Shown here one piece after another: positions 26,235-34,493 of a DNA stretch of 64,000 nt. A model generated the notes under the pieces. The model ran no database searches. It saw nothing but the letters and a program-made list of their open reading frames with translations, and was not told where the DNA came from. The translations under genes were made by a program, and so were the position numbers. The stretch is from Arthrobacter citreus. Its GTDB lineage: Bacteria > Actinomycetota > Actinomycetes > Actinomycetales > Micrococcaceae. The DNA lies in NCBI RefSeq assembly GCF_009192745.1, contig NZ_VTFV01000007.1:1-64000 (forward strand), given 5' to 3'. Numbering within the stretch: the first letter of the stretch is position 1; each line of letters opens with the position of its first letter.

Positions 26235-27267
26235 GTACCTGCCCGGCATTATCTGGCTGTTTGTACTGCTTGCCGTCAACGCCTTCTTTGTGGGTGCCGA
26301 ATTCGCCGTCATCTCTGCCCGCCGGTCCCAGATTGAGCCCAAGGCCGCCCAAGGCAGCAAGGCAGCCAAGACCACGCTGTGGGCCATGGAACATGCCACC
26401 CTGATGCTGGCCACCAGCCAGCTGGGCATCACCGTATGTTCGCTGCTGATCCTGAACGTCTCCGAACCGGCCATCCACCACCTGCTGGAAATCCCCCTGG
26501 CCGGCACTCCACTGACTCCGGAGGCAATCAGCATCACCGCCTTCGTCGTGGCGCTGCTGCTGGTGACCTTCCTGCACGTGGTGGTAGGCGAGATGATCCC
26601 GAAGAACATCTCCTTCTCGGTGCCGACCCGTGCGGCGCTGCTGCTGGCTCCCCCGCTGGTGCTCGTGGCAAGGATCTTCAAGCCCGTGATCTGGAGCCTG
26701 AACTCCATCGCGAACGGCGTGCTGCGCCTGTTCAAGGTGGAGCCCAAGGACGAAGCGACCAGCGCCTACACCCTGGATGAAGTGGCGACGATTGTGGAGC
26801 AGTCCACCCGCGAGGGCGTCCTGGATGACACAACCGGCGCCCTGACGAACGCCTTCGAGTTCACGTCCAAGACCGTTGCCGATGTTGAAGTTCCCCTGGC
26901 CGAGATGGTGCTTGTGCCTGCTGAACCCACCCCCGCGGATATTCAGGCGGCGGTAGGCAGCCACGGCTTCTCCCGGTACATTCTGGCCGATGCGGACGGC
27001 GGGCTGACCGGCTACCTTCACCTGAAGGACGTCATGGACCTGAATACTGCGGAGAAGTTCAATGCTCCGGTTCCGGCCAAGCGGATCCGCCGCCTCGCCT
27101 CCGCGTTCCGCGGCAGCGAGCTTGAGGACGCCCTGGACACCATGCGGCGGACCGGAGCGCACGTTGCCCGCGTGTTTGACGCCGAGGGCAACACCACCGG
27201 TGTGCTCTTCCTGGAGGACATCATCGAGGAATTGGTCGGCGAAGTTCAGGACGCCACCAGCGTCTAG
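26227..27267 (+). CDS. Second CNNM-type transporter, lacking CorC_HlyC domain
   Basis: 346 aa, overlapping the first CNNM gene by 8 nt. The membrane domain is intact (FFVGAEFAVISARRSQIEP, MLATSQLGITVCSLLI, GEMIPKNISFSVPTRAALLL), followed by two CBS modules (PLAEMVLVP, GFSRYILAD, VARVFDAEGNTTGVLFLEDIIEELVGE). It stops right after the second CBS module, so the CorC_HlyC domain of its neighbour is missing. Paired long and short CNNM proteins may form a hetero-oligomer. A very stable hairpin follows 17 nt after the stop. Confidence 0.92.
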   Translation: MSEYLPGIIWLFVLLAVNAFFVGAEFAVISARRSQIEPKAAQGSKAAKTTLWAMEHATLMLATSQLGITVCSLLILNVSEPAIHHLLEIPLAGTPLTPEAISITAFVVALLLVTFLHVVVGEMIPKNISFSVPTRAALLLAPPLVLVARIFKPVIWSLNSIANGVLRLFKVEPKDEATSAYTLDEVATIVEQSTREGVLDDTTGALTNAFEFTSKTVADVEVPLAEMVLVPAEPTPADIQAAVGSHGFSRYILADADGGLTGYLHLKDVMDLNTAEKFNAPVPAKRIRRLASAFRGSELEDALDTMRRTGAHVARVFDAEGNTTGVLFLEDIIEELVGEVQDATSV

Positions 27268-27283
27268 CTCCTCCGTCCGGTCA

Positions 27284-27322
27284 CAAGACCCGGAATCCGC
27301 GACTCGCGGGTTCCGGGTCTTG
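27284..27322 (+). terminator. Stable hairpin terminator after the CNNM operon
   Basis: CAAGACCCGGAA (27284-27295) pairs with TTCCGGGTCTTG (27311-27322), with CCGCG/CGCGG continuing the stem across one mismatch and a 3-nt loop. There is no T-run; this is the hairpin-only type common in actinobacteria. Confidence 0.7.
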
Positions 27323-27379
27323 CCGTATCTGCCGGAATTTGCTGGGCTGGAGGCGGCCTGCGCCACGCGGCGGCAACCC

Positions 27380-27408
27380 TTGCAGCCTAAGTTACTCGCT
27401 AGTAACAT
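27380..27408 (+). promoter_or_regulatory. fadA-fadB promoter with embedded operator
   Basis: TTGCAG (27380-27385) and TAACAT (27403-27408) are 17 nt apart. An inverted repeat GTTACT-N4-AGTAAC (27391-27406) fills the spacer and reaches the -10, the normal place for a repressor such as a TetR-type fatty-acid regulator. The GTG follows about 40 nt later behind AGAGGAG. Confidence 0.6.
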
Positions 27409-27447
27409 TGAGCGTGAGCTAATCCACATCTCAAAGAGGAGCAGTAC

Positions 27448-28689
27448 GTGAGCCCACAGAGCCGAGCACGGCAGATCAGGGACGTAGTTTTCGTCGACGG
27501 CGTCCGCACGCCTTTCGGACGCGCCGGCGAGAAGGGCATGTACGCCGACACCCGTGCCGATGACCTGGTGGTCAAGTGCATCCGCGAACTCCTGCGCCGC
27601 AACCCTTCACTGCCGCCCGAGCGGGTGGATGAGGTAGCGATTGCTGCCACCACCCAGACCGGAGACCAGGGCCTGACCATCGGGCGCACCGCCGCCCTGC
27701 TGGCCGGACTCCCCCGCAGCGTTCCCGGCTTCGCCATCGACCGTATGTGCGCCGGCGCCATGACGGCCGTGACCACTACGGCGTCGGGCATCGGTTTCGG
27801 TGCCTACGACGTCGTGATTGCCGGCGGCGTGGAGCACATGGGCCACCACCCAATGGGGGCGGACGCAGATCCCAACCCGCGATTCGTCACCGAGCGCCTG
27901 GTGGACCCCGCCGCCCTGAACATGGGCAACACCGCCGAGAACCTGCACGACCGCTTCCCGGACATCACCAAGGAGCGCACCGACGCGTACGCCGCCGCCA
28001 GCCAGGAGAAACTGGCCAAGGCCTACGCCGGCAACCAGATCCAGCCGGACCTGGTTCCCGTTGCCACCAAGAAGGCCGGCGCCGGGTGGACCCTCAGCAC
28101 CGTTGATGAAGGGCCCCGCCCGGGAACCACGGTCGAGGACCTCGCGACCCTGCGCACCCCCTTCCGCCCGCACGGCCGCGTCACCGCGGGCAACGCCTCC
28201 GGCCTGAACGACGGCGCCACCACGGCCCTGCTCGCTTCCGCCGACGCCGCCGAGGAACTCGGCCTCCCGGTCAAGATGCGCATGGTCGGCTACGCCTTCG
28301 CCGGCGTCGAGCCGGAGGTGATGGGCATTGGCCCGGTGCCGGCCACGGAGAAGGCGCTGAAGCAGACGGGCCTGTCCATCGAGGACATCGGCCTGTTCGA
28401 AATCAATGAGGCCTTCGCCGTGCAGGTACTCTCCTTCCTGGACCACTTCGGCATTGCGGACGACGATCCCCGGGTGAACCGCTACGGCGGTGCAATCGCC
28501 GTCGGGCACCCGCTGGCGTCCTCGGGCGTTCGCCTGATGACCCAGCTGGCCCGCCAGTTCGAGGAAGACCCCTCGGTGCGCTACGGCATGACCACCATGT
28601 GCATTGGCCTGGGCATGGGCGCCACCGTCATTTGGGAAAACCCCAACCACCCCGACTACAACACCGAGTCCACGGAGGCTTCGAAGTAA
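27448..28689 (+). CDS. fadA: Acetyl-CoA C-acyltransferase (beta-oxidation thiolase)
   Basis: 413 aa, GTG start with AGAGGAG 6 nt upstream. Last step of fatty-acid beta-oxidation: thiolytic cleavage of 3-ketoacyl-CoA. Catalytic cysteine in [11 protein letters not shown] (about residue 95), [12 protein letters not shown], the histidine in GHPLASSG and the second cysteine in [10 protein letters not shown]. It ends immediately before fadB, giving the two-gene unit that encodes the trifunctional activity. Confidence 0.95.
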   Translation: MSPQSRARQIRDVVFVDGVRTPFGRAGEKGMYADTRADDLVVKCIRELLRRNPSLPPERVDEVAIAATTQTGDQGLTIGRTAALLAGLPRSVPGFAIDRMCAGAMTAVTTTASGIGFGAYDVVIAGGVEHMGHHPMGADADPNPRFVTERLVDPAALNMGNTAENLHDRFPDITKERTDAYAAASQEKLAKAYAGNQIQPDLVPVATKKAGAGWTLSTVDEGPRPGTTVEDLATLRTPFRPHGRVTAGNASGLNDGATTALLASADAAEELGLPVKMRMVGYAFAGVEPEVMGIGPVPATEKALKQTGLSIEDIGLFEINEAFAVQVLSFLDHFGIADDDPRVNRYGGAIAVGHPLASSGVRLMTQLARQFEEDPSVRYGMTTMCIGLGMGATVIWENPNHPDYNTESTEASK

Positions 28690-30828
28690 ATGACTGCCAC
28701 TGATTTCCAGCGCCTCGCCGGGCTCTTCCCCAACGAGGTTGTCACCCACTCCTACGTCTCCGACGTCGAGCTGCCCGGCGGTGCCGGCACCTTCGCGCTG
28801 ATCACGCTGGACAACGACGTCGACCACTCCCGTCCCACCACGCTGGGCCCGAACACACTGCTGGAACTGGGCGGTGTCCTTGATGCGCTCAAGGAGCGCG
28901 CAGACAAGGGCGAGATCGTAGGCGTCGGCGTCACCGGCAAGCCGCACTATTTGGTGGCCGGTGCAGACCTGTCCGCAGTGAAGACCCTCGGTGAGTACGA
29001 GGACGGGGTAGCCATGGCGGCATTGGGCCACGAGGTCTACGCCAAGCTCGGCAACCTTGGGGTCCCCAGCTTCGCCTTCATCAACGGTGTTGCACTGGGC
29101 GGCGGACTCGAGATTGCCCTGCAGTCCGATTACCGCACGGTATCGACGGGCGCGGGTGCCCTCGCCCTGCCCGAGGCATTCATCGGCTTGGTTCCGGGCT
29201 GGGGCGGCGTCTACCTGCTCCCGCGCCTGATCGGTCCGGAGAATGCCGTCAAGGTGATGATCGAGAACCCGCTGAGCAACAACCGGACCCTTTCCGGTCC
29301 GGCTGCCTACAAGCTCGGCGTCGCCGATGCTTTGTTCGAACCGGCCGACTTCCTGGAACAGTCCCTCGCCTGGGCCTCCCGGGTGATCACCGGTGCTGAG
29401 AGCGTGAACCGTCCCAACGCCGTCGAGCCTTCCGAAGTTGCGGACCGCTGGGACGCCGCCGTTGCCGCCGGGCGTGCCTTCGTTGAAGCGCGCACCTCCA
29501 ACGCCGCACCGGCTCCGGCCAAGGTGCTGCACCTGCTCGAAGCGGGCAAGGACTGGACCCGTGAGCAGTCCCGGGAAGCCGAATGCGATGCACTGGCAGA
29601 ACTGATGCAGACCCCGCAGTTCCAGTCCACCGTGTACGCGTTCCTGGATCTGGTGCAGAAGCGGGGCAAGCGCCCCGCCGGAGCCCCGGACAAGAAGCTG
29701 GCCCGTCCGGTCACCAAGGTCGGCGTCGTCGGCGCAGGCCTGATGGCCAGCCAGCTCGCCCTGCTGTTCGCCAAGCAGCTCAAGGTGCCGGTGGTCATGA
29801 CGGACATCGACCAGGAGCGTGTGGACAAGGGCGTGGGCTACGTACATGCCGAGGTGGACAAACTGCTGGGCAAGGGCCGCATCTCCCCCGACGCCGCGAA
29901 CCGCACCAAGGCTCTGGTCACAGGATCCGTGTCCAAGGAAGCGTTCTCGGATGCCGACTTCGTGATTGAGGCCGTCTTCGAGGAAATGTCCGTGAAGAAG
30001 CAGGTCTTTGCCGAGGTGGAGGCCGTCGTCTCCCCCGAGTGCATCCTGGCCACGAACACCTCCTCGCTGTCGGTGACGGAAATGGCTGCTGACCTGCAGC
30101 ACCCCGAGCGCGTTGTAGGTTTCCACTTCTTCAACCCGGTTGCCGTTATGCCGCTGCTGGAGATCGTGCGCGCGCCGAAGACCGACGATGCCGTGCTGGC
30201 TACCGCTTTTGTCCTCGCCAAGCAGCTGAAGAAGACCGCCGTACTGGTGAAGGATGCTGCTGCGTTTGTGGTGAACCGGATCCTGGGGCGTATGTTCGGC
30301 GAGATCACGAAGGTGTTTGACGAGGGGACCGACGCCGCCACGGCGGACAACGCACTGCGCCCCATGGGCCTGCCCATGACACCGTTCAACCTGCTGGCCC
30401 TGGTGGGCCTGCCGGTGGGACAGCACGTGCAGGAATCCCTGCACACTGCCTTTGGTGACCGGTTCTACGTCTCGGAGAACTCGCAGAAGCTCATCGATGC
30501 CGGCATCAAGTCGCTGTGGCAGAAGGACGGGGACGGCAAGCCGTACGTGCCGCAGGAAACCCTGGACATGCTGACGTTCGGTGACTCGCCGTCCACTTCC
30601 GAGGAAGTCCTGCGCCGCACACAGGACGCCCTCGCCGAGGAGATCGGCAAGATGCTGGATGAAGGCGTTGTGGCTGGTCCGGAGGACATTGACCTCTGCG
30701 TCATCCTCGGCGCCGGCTGGCCGATGCACCTGGGCGGAATCACTCCGTACCTGGACCGTGTTGGAGCCTCGGACCGCGTGAACGGAAAGCTGTTCAACGC
30801 CGGTGCTGTTCCGGTGGCTGCTGCCTAG
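28690..30828 (+). CDS. fadB: Fatty-acid oxidation multifunctional protein (enoyl-CoA hydratase / 3-hydroxyacyl-CoA dehydrogenase)
   Basis: 712 aa. The N-terminal hydratase domain (about 20-230) has the oxyanion-hole segments LVAGADLSAVKTL and FINGVALGGGLEIALQSD. The NAD-binding domain starts near residue 340 with GVVGAGLMASQLALLFA and carries FHFFNPVAVMPLLEIV; C-terminal 3HCDH domains complete it. Usual length for the family. Directly abuts fadA. The 3' flank has no classical terminator; a 9-nt minisatellite starts 16 nt after the stop. Confidence 0.95.
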   Translation: MTATDFQRLAGLFPNEVVTHSYVSDVELPGGAGTFALITLDNDVDHSRPTTLGPNTLLELGGVLDALKERADKGEIVGVGVTGKPHYLVAGADLSAVKTLGEYEDGVAMAALGHEVYAKLGNLGVPSFAFINGVALGGGLEIALQSDYRTVSTGAGALALPEAFIGLVPGWGGVYLLPRLIGPENAVKVMIENPLSNNRTLSGPAAYKLGVADALFEPADFLEQSLAWASRVITGAESVNRPNAVEPSEVADRWDAAVAAGRAFVEARTSNAAPAPAKVLHLLEAGKDWTREQSREAECDALAELMQTPQFQSTVYAFLDLVQKRGKRPAGAPDKKLARPVTKVGVVGAGLMASQLALLFAKQLKVPVVMTDIDQERVDKGVGYVHAEVDKLLGKGRISPDAANRTKALVTGSVSKEAFSDADFVIEAVFEEMSVKKQVFAEVEAVVSPECILATNTSSLSVTEMAADLQHPERVVGFHFFNPVAVMPLLEIVRAPKTDDAVLATAFVLAKQLKKTAVLVKDAAAFVVNRILGRMFGEITKVFDEGTDAATADNALRPMGLPMTPFNLLALVGLPVGQHVQESLHTAFGDRFYVSENSQKLIDAGIKSLWQKDGDGKPYVPQETLDMLTFGDSPSTSEEVLRRTQDALAEEIGKMLDEGVVAGPEDIDLCVILGAGWPMHLGGITPYLDRVGASDRVNGKLFNAGAVPVAAA

Positions 30829-30843
30829 TTCTTCACCTGTTTT

Positions 30844-30912
30844 GCCCGCTTAGCCCGCTTGGCCCGCTTGGCCCGCTTGGCCCGCTTGGCACGCTTGGCA
30901 CGCTTGGCACGC
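30844..30912. repeat. 9-nt minisatellite after fadB
   Basis: Seven full tandem 9-nt units (five of form GCCCGCTTR, then two of GCACGCTTG) run from 30844 to 30906, with a partial eighth to 30912. On the minus strand it reads as repeated Arg-Ala-Lys in an open frame that has no start codon. Confidence 0.85.
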
Positions 30913-30941
30913 GCCGGGCGGACCGGAACGGCGGCAACGAA

Positions 30942-30971
30942 ACTCCTTTGCTCGCAGAGCTCGCAAGGAGT
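30942..30971. repeat. Extragenic palindrome
   Basis: ACTCCTT (30942-30948) and AAGGAGT (30965-30971) flank a GC-rich core that can add a few pairs. It lies between the minisatellite and the 41-nt repeats and could serve as a weak terminator for fadB. Confidence 0.45.
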
Positions 30972-31064
30972 ATTAAAGCCGCCTAACCCGGTCCGTCCGG
31001 CGCTGTTGCGTTCGCTAAGCCTTGGTGCGTGCCATTCACGGCCGCCGAGGTTCGCCCGACATCG

Positions 31065-31252
31065 CCGATCCTTCGGGGAGATAACGCTGCTATCGGTCTC
31101 TCGTGCCGATCCTTCGGGGAGATAACGCTGCTATGGGTCTCTCGTGCCCAACCTTCGGGGAGTTGACGCCGGAATACGGCTCCCATAAGGGCGGTATCTC
31201 ACCGAAGGTTGCGCCGGAGCGTCCCTAAAGGCCGTTATCTCCCCAGAGGATG
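31065..31252. repeat. Cluster 1 of 41-nt periodic repeats
   Basis: The core CCTTCGGGGAGATAACGC appears in direct orientation in units starting at 31065, 31106 and 31147 (period exactly 41 nt; the first two nearly identical, the third diverged to GGGGAGTTGACGCC). Inverted copies follow at about 31191-31215 (GCGGTATCTCACCGAAGGTT) and 31231-31252 (GCCGTTATCTCCCCAGAGGA). The cluster lies between the convergent fadB and arsenic flavoprotein genes. The same element recurs at 38.3 kb. Confidence 0.8.
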
Positions 31253-31409
31253 ATGGGCAATCGCTTTGAGCCGCTGAGGTGTTGCCTCGACCCGGGCGGA
31301 CAGCCCGATCGAGGGCATCCTGCGGCCGGTGGAGCTGGCGATATGCAAGGGGAAGCCGATGAAAACAAAGCCGGGCCTGCTGCTGGGTCCCGCCCGCAAA
31401 GCTGCGCCC
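31253..31409. other. Non-coding stretch between repeat cluster 1 and the arsenic genes
   Basis: About 157 nt in which I see no gene or clear signal. Confidence 0.4.
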
Positions 31410-32816
31410 TTAGCTCTCCTCACGGGCGGAGCGCCCGTGCGCCAAGCCAGTGGGTATACCCAGGAAAGCCGGCTCCGGTGCAGCACAGCAGGATGCCTCG
31501 GCTTCCTCCTCAGCCGCAGGCGCATCACAGCAGCTGCCGCCGAGGTCCATAGAGCAGACACCGGTTTCCGGCAGGACAAGCTCCACCCTCTCCGCAGCTT
31601 CCCGGTCTCCCGCCAAGGCTGCGGCGATGGAGCGGACCTGCTCATAGCCGGTGGCCATCAGGAACGTGGGAGCGCGTCCGTAGGACTTCATGCCCACAAT
31701 GTAGAAGTCCTTTTCGGGATGGCTCAGGAGCCTGGCACCGTGCGGCTCCACGGTGCCGCAGCTGTGGAACTCGGGGTCGATGAGCGGCCCGAGCTGCCGC
31801 GGAGCTTCCACCGCCGGATCAAGGTCCAGCCGCACTTCGCGCAGCATGTCCAGGTTGGGACGGAAGCCGGTGGCGGGCACCAGCAGGTCCACGTTCAGCT
31901 GCACTTCCCCGGCCGGGGTACTTCCCACAATGGTGAGGCTGTCCGACGTCTTGAACCCGGTGATCCGGAACGAAGTGTGCAGCTCAATTCGTCCCGCCTC
32001 TACGAGGGCACGCAGCCGGCTTCCCAGGACGCCGCGGGCGGGCAGGCCGTCCAAGTCGCCGCCACCATAGACCCCGGCGGGCGAGCTGCTGCGGATGGCC
32101 CAGCTGATCCGGGTAGCCGGCTCCAGTTCAGCCAGCTCCCCCAGGGCCAGAAGCGTATTGGCAGCAGAGTGGCCGGCGCCCACCACCAGGACATGCCTGC
32201 CCGCAAACCGGTCACGCTCACGGCCGGCTACATCAGGAAGCGGGGCAGTGATGACGCCAGCAGCATAGGCCTCCGCTTCGCCGGCGGCAGGGAGTCCCGC
32301 CTGACCGAGCGGGTTAGGTGTGTTCCACGTACCGGAGGCATCGATGACTGCGCGGACCCGGTGGTCAGTCACACTGCCGGATGCATCCCGGACCCGGAGC
32401 AGGAACGGGGTACTTTCCCGTCCGCCGGTTCGGGTCTTGTCCAGTCCTTCCCGGGTGACGGCCAGGACTTCACTGTTCAACCGCAGAGCGGCCCTGAGTG
32501 CAGGAACAGCGGCCAGCGGGCGCAGGTACTGCTCCACGAGTTCGTTCCCGGTGGGCAGCGCCTGCGCATCGGGTTCCTGCCAGCCGGTACCGGCGAGCAG
32601 GCGGCGGGCGGCGGCGTCGACGTCGTACTGCCAGGGTGAGAACAACCGGACGTGCCCCCAGGCACTAACGGCGGCGGCTGGTGAACTGCCGGCCTCGAAG
32701 ATGACGGGATTCAGTCCGCGTTCGAGCAGGTGCGCGGCGGCAGCCAAGCCCACCGGGCCGGAGCCGATGACTGCGACGGGAAGCCGGGATGGTGCGGTGT
32801 CGGTGTTCTTCGACAT
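31410..32816 (-). CDS. Arsenic-operon FAD/NAD(P)-dependent monooxygenase-like flavoprotein (ArsO-like) with Cys-pair tail
   Basis: 468 aa from the ATG at 32814-32816. FAD motif VIGSGPVGLAAAAHLLERG at the N-terminus, a second dinucleotide motif VVGAGHSAANTLLAL near residue 200, and ATGFRPNLDMLR typical of thioredoxin-reductase/flavin-monooxygenase relatives. The C-terminal about 45 residues hold GVCSMD, GGSCCD and ASCCAA: five cysteines including two CC pairs, well suited to bind As(III), and not part of the catalytic fold. It is the last gene of the acr3-arsC-flavoprotein transcript, 8 nt after arsC. Function in arsenical or organoarsenical handling is inferred from context. Confidence 0.8.
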   Translation of the reverse strand: MSKNTDTAPSRLPVAVIGSGPVGLAAAAHLLERGLNPVIFEAGSSPAAAVSAWGHVRLFSPWQYDVDAAARRLLAGTGWQEPDAQALPTGNELVEQYLRPLAAVPALRAALRLNSEVLAVTREGLDKTRTGGRESTPFLLRVRDASGSVTDHRVRAVIDASGTWNTPNPLGQAGLPAAGEAEAYAAGVITAPLPDVAGRERDRFAGRHVLVVGAGHSAANTLLALGELAELEPATRISWAIRSSSPAGVYGGGDLDGLPARGVLGSRLRALVEAGRIELHTSFRITGFKTSDSLTIVGSTPAGEVQLNVDLLVPATGFRPNLDMLREVRLDLDPAVEAPRQLGPLIDPEFHSCGTVEPHGARLLSHPEKDFYIVGMKSYGRAPTFLMATGYEQVRSIAAALAGDREAAERVELVLPETGVCSMDLGGSCCDAPAAEEEAEASCCAAPEPAFLGIPTGLAHGRSAREES

Positions 32817-32824
32817 GGGATTCC

Positions 32825-33262
32825 TTAGGCGAAAGGGTTGGGTCGGGTTGAGTCGCCGGGGAGCAGTTCGGCAACCAGGGCTTCGATGCGGGACCGGATG
32901 CTGTCGCGGATCGGGCGGACGGCCTCGAGGCCCTGTCCCGCGGGATCGTCGAGTTTCCAGTCTTCGTAGCGTTTGCCGGGAAAGATCGGGCAGGTATCCC
33001 CGCAGCCCATAGTGATGACGACGTCGGATTCCCGCACGGCGTCGGTGGTCAGGACCTTCGGCAGCTCGGCGGACATGTCGATGCCGTCTTCGGCCATCGC
33101 TGCAACGGCGGCCGGGTTGATTCGGTCCGCGGGCTCCGATCCGGCAGAACGGACGTCGATCCGCCCTTCGCCAAGGACCCGGAGGTAGGCGGCGGCCATC
33201 TGCGACCGGCCGGCGTTGTGGACGCAGACGAACAGGACGGATGGTTTGGCTGCGGGGGTCAT
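32825..33262 (-). CDS. arsC: Arsenate reductase, low-molecular-weight phosphatase type
   Basis: 145 aa. Reduces arsenate to arsenite. The P-loop CVHNAGRS (CX5R) is near residue 13, and the general-acid region is MGCGDTCPIFPGKRYEDWKLDDPAGQ, with Cys residues and the DDP loop. Actinobacterial enzymes of this type use mycothiol/mycoredoxin or thioredoxin; which one applies cannot be read from the sequence. It overlaps the pump gene by 4 nt (ATGA), so the two are translationally coupled. Confidence 0.93.
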   Translation of the reverse strand: MTPAAKPSVLFVCVHNAGRSQMAAAYLRVLGEGRIDVRSAGSEPADRINPAAVAAMAEDGIDMSAELPKVLTTDAVRESDVVITMGCGDTCPIFPGKRYEDWKLDDPAGQGLEAVRPIRDSIRSRIEALVAELLPGDSTRPNPFA

Positions 33263-34371
33263 CGGCGTGCCTTTTCTGCCGGAGCTGCGGGGGTTGGTGT
33301 AGCAGCAGGCCAGAATTTCTTCTGCGCCCACAGTGCTGCGTAGACAAGGGCTACGAGGACGGGAACTTCGATCAGCGGCCCGACGACGCCGGCCAGCGCC
33401 TGGCCGGAGGCCGCCCCGTAGGTTCCGATCGTCACGGCAATCGCCAGTTCGAAGTTGTTTCCGGCAGCAGTGAAAGCCAGCGTGGTGGTGCGCGGGTAGC
33501 CCATCTTCAGGATCCGGCCGAGCAGCATGCCGGCACCGAACACCACCACGAAGTAGACCAGCAGCGGCAGGGCAATGCGTGCGACGTCGAGCGGGTTCGC
33601 GGCAATCTCGTCGCCCTGCATCGCGAACAGCACCACGATGGTGAACAGGAGCCCGTAGAGTGCCCACGGGCCGATCTTCGGCAGGAACCGGTCCTCGTAC
33701 CAGGCGCGCCCCCTGGCCCGTTCACCGAACGTACGGGTGAGGAATCCGGCCAGGAGCGGAATGCCGAGGAATATGAGCACACTGAGCGTGATGGCCCAGA
33801 AGGAGAAGTCCGTGCTGGTTGTCTCCAGGCCCAGCCAGCCGGGCAGGACCTGCAGGTAGAACCAGCCCAGCGCTCCGAACGCGAGGACCTGGAAAACCGA
33901 GTTGATGGCCACCAGCACCGCCGCGGCTTCCCGGTCTCCACAGGCGAGGTCGTTCCAGATCATCACCATCGCGATGCAGCGGGCCAACCCCACGATGATC
34001 AGCCCGGTGCGGTATTCGGGCAGGTCCGGGAGGAAGATCCACGCGAGGGCAAACATAAAGGCAGGCGCGGCCACCCAGTTCATGATCAGGGACGTGACCA
34101 TGAGTTTGCGGTCAGCCACCACCTTGCCGGTCTCGCTGTAACGGACCTTCGCCAGCACCGGGTACATCATCATCAGGAGCCCGACGGCGATGGGCAGGGA
34201 TACGTCTGCGACCTTCACTGAGTCCAGCGCGGCTCCAATACCTGGGACGAAACGGCCCAGCAGCAGCCCTGCTGCCATGGCGGCGACGATCCAGACTGGC
34301 AGGAACCGGTCAAGGGTGGAAAGCCGTGCGGCGGCCTGGGCGGCTGCTGGTGCGGCGGCGGGGTTGGGCAC
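33259..34371 (-). CDS. acr3: ACR3-family arsenite efflux permease
   Basis: 370 aa, GTG start at 34369-34371. About ten membrane helices. The conserved cysteine is in GLARCIAMVMIWNDLACGD, and AFTAAGNNFELAIAVTIG matches the ACR3 signature late in the protein. Exports As(OH)3 or arsenite across the cell membrane using the proton gradient. First gene of the minus-strand arsenic operon, divergent from arsR across 122 nt that hold two direct repeats. Confidence 0.95.
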   Translation of the reverse strand: MPNPAAAPAAAQAAARLSTLDRFLPVWIVAAMAAGLLLGRFVPGIGAALDSVKVADVSLPIAVGLLMMMYPVLAKVRYSETGKVVADRKLMVTSLIMNWVAAPAFMFALAWIFLPDLPEYRTGLIIVGLARCIAMVMIWNDLACGDREAAAVLVAINSVFQVLAFGALGWFYLQVLPGWLGLETTSTDFSFWAITLSVLIFLGIPLLAGFLTRTFGERARGRAWYEDRFLPKIGPWALYGLLFTIVVLFAMQGDEIAANPLDVARIALPLLVYFVVVFGAGMLLGRILKMGYPRTTTLAFTAAGNNFELAIAVTIGTYGAASGQALAGVVGPLIEVPVLVALVYAALWAQKKFWPAATPTPAAPAEKARR

Positions 34372-34421
34372 AGTGCTCCTCAGCGGAAAGGGGTTTGGCG
34401 CGGCCGGGCGCGGCCGGGACC

Positions 34422-34475
34422 TATATCGATATCTGTCAATGTCGACTATCCCGCCTTATATCGAAGGATGTCAAT
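34422..34475. promoter_or_regulatory. ArsR operator: two 19-nt direct repeats in the divergent ars promoter
   Basis: TATATCGATATCTGTCAAT (34422-34440) and TATATCGAAGGATGTCAAT (34457-34475) share 16 of 19 bases, 35 nt apart. On the minus strand TTGACA (34469-34474) with GATAGT (34445-34450) could drive acr3; on the plus strand CATAAT (34482-34487) ends 6 nt before the arsR GTG. Confidence 0.55.
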
Positions 34476-34493
34476 CTCAGGCATAATGGTTCG

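Noticed and set aside
27607-30729. A 1040-codon open frame antisense to fadA-fadB
   Set aside because: Typical high-GC antisense shadow: His/Gln/Gly-rich with no domain, opposite two strongly conserved genes.
30859-31125. Plus-strand ORF through the 9-nt repeats (MARLARLARLARLARLAR...)
   Set aside because: Its length comes from the repeat itself and the rest crosses repeat cluster 1; no ribosome site or domain.
31065-31252. Possible CRISPR array because of the regular 41-nt period
   Set aside because: Unit-to-unit sequence is similar throughout rather than repeat plus unique spacer, orientation flips, and no cas genes are in the window.
31235-31645. Minus-strand ORF of 136 codons over the 3' end of the arsenic flavoprotein
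   Set aside because: Lies in a shadow frame of a clear gene; basic, low-complexity product.
31410-33347. A 645-codon frame joining arsenate reductase sequence and the flavoprotein
   Set aside because: The N-terminal part is an out-of-frame shadow of arsC; the flavoprotein has its own ATG at 32816.
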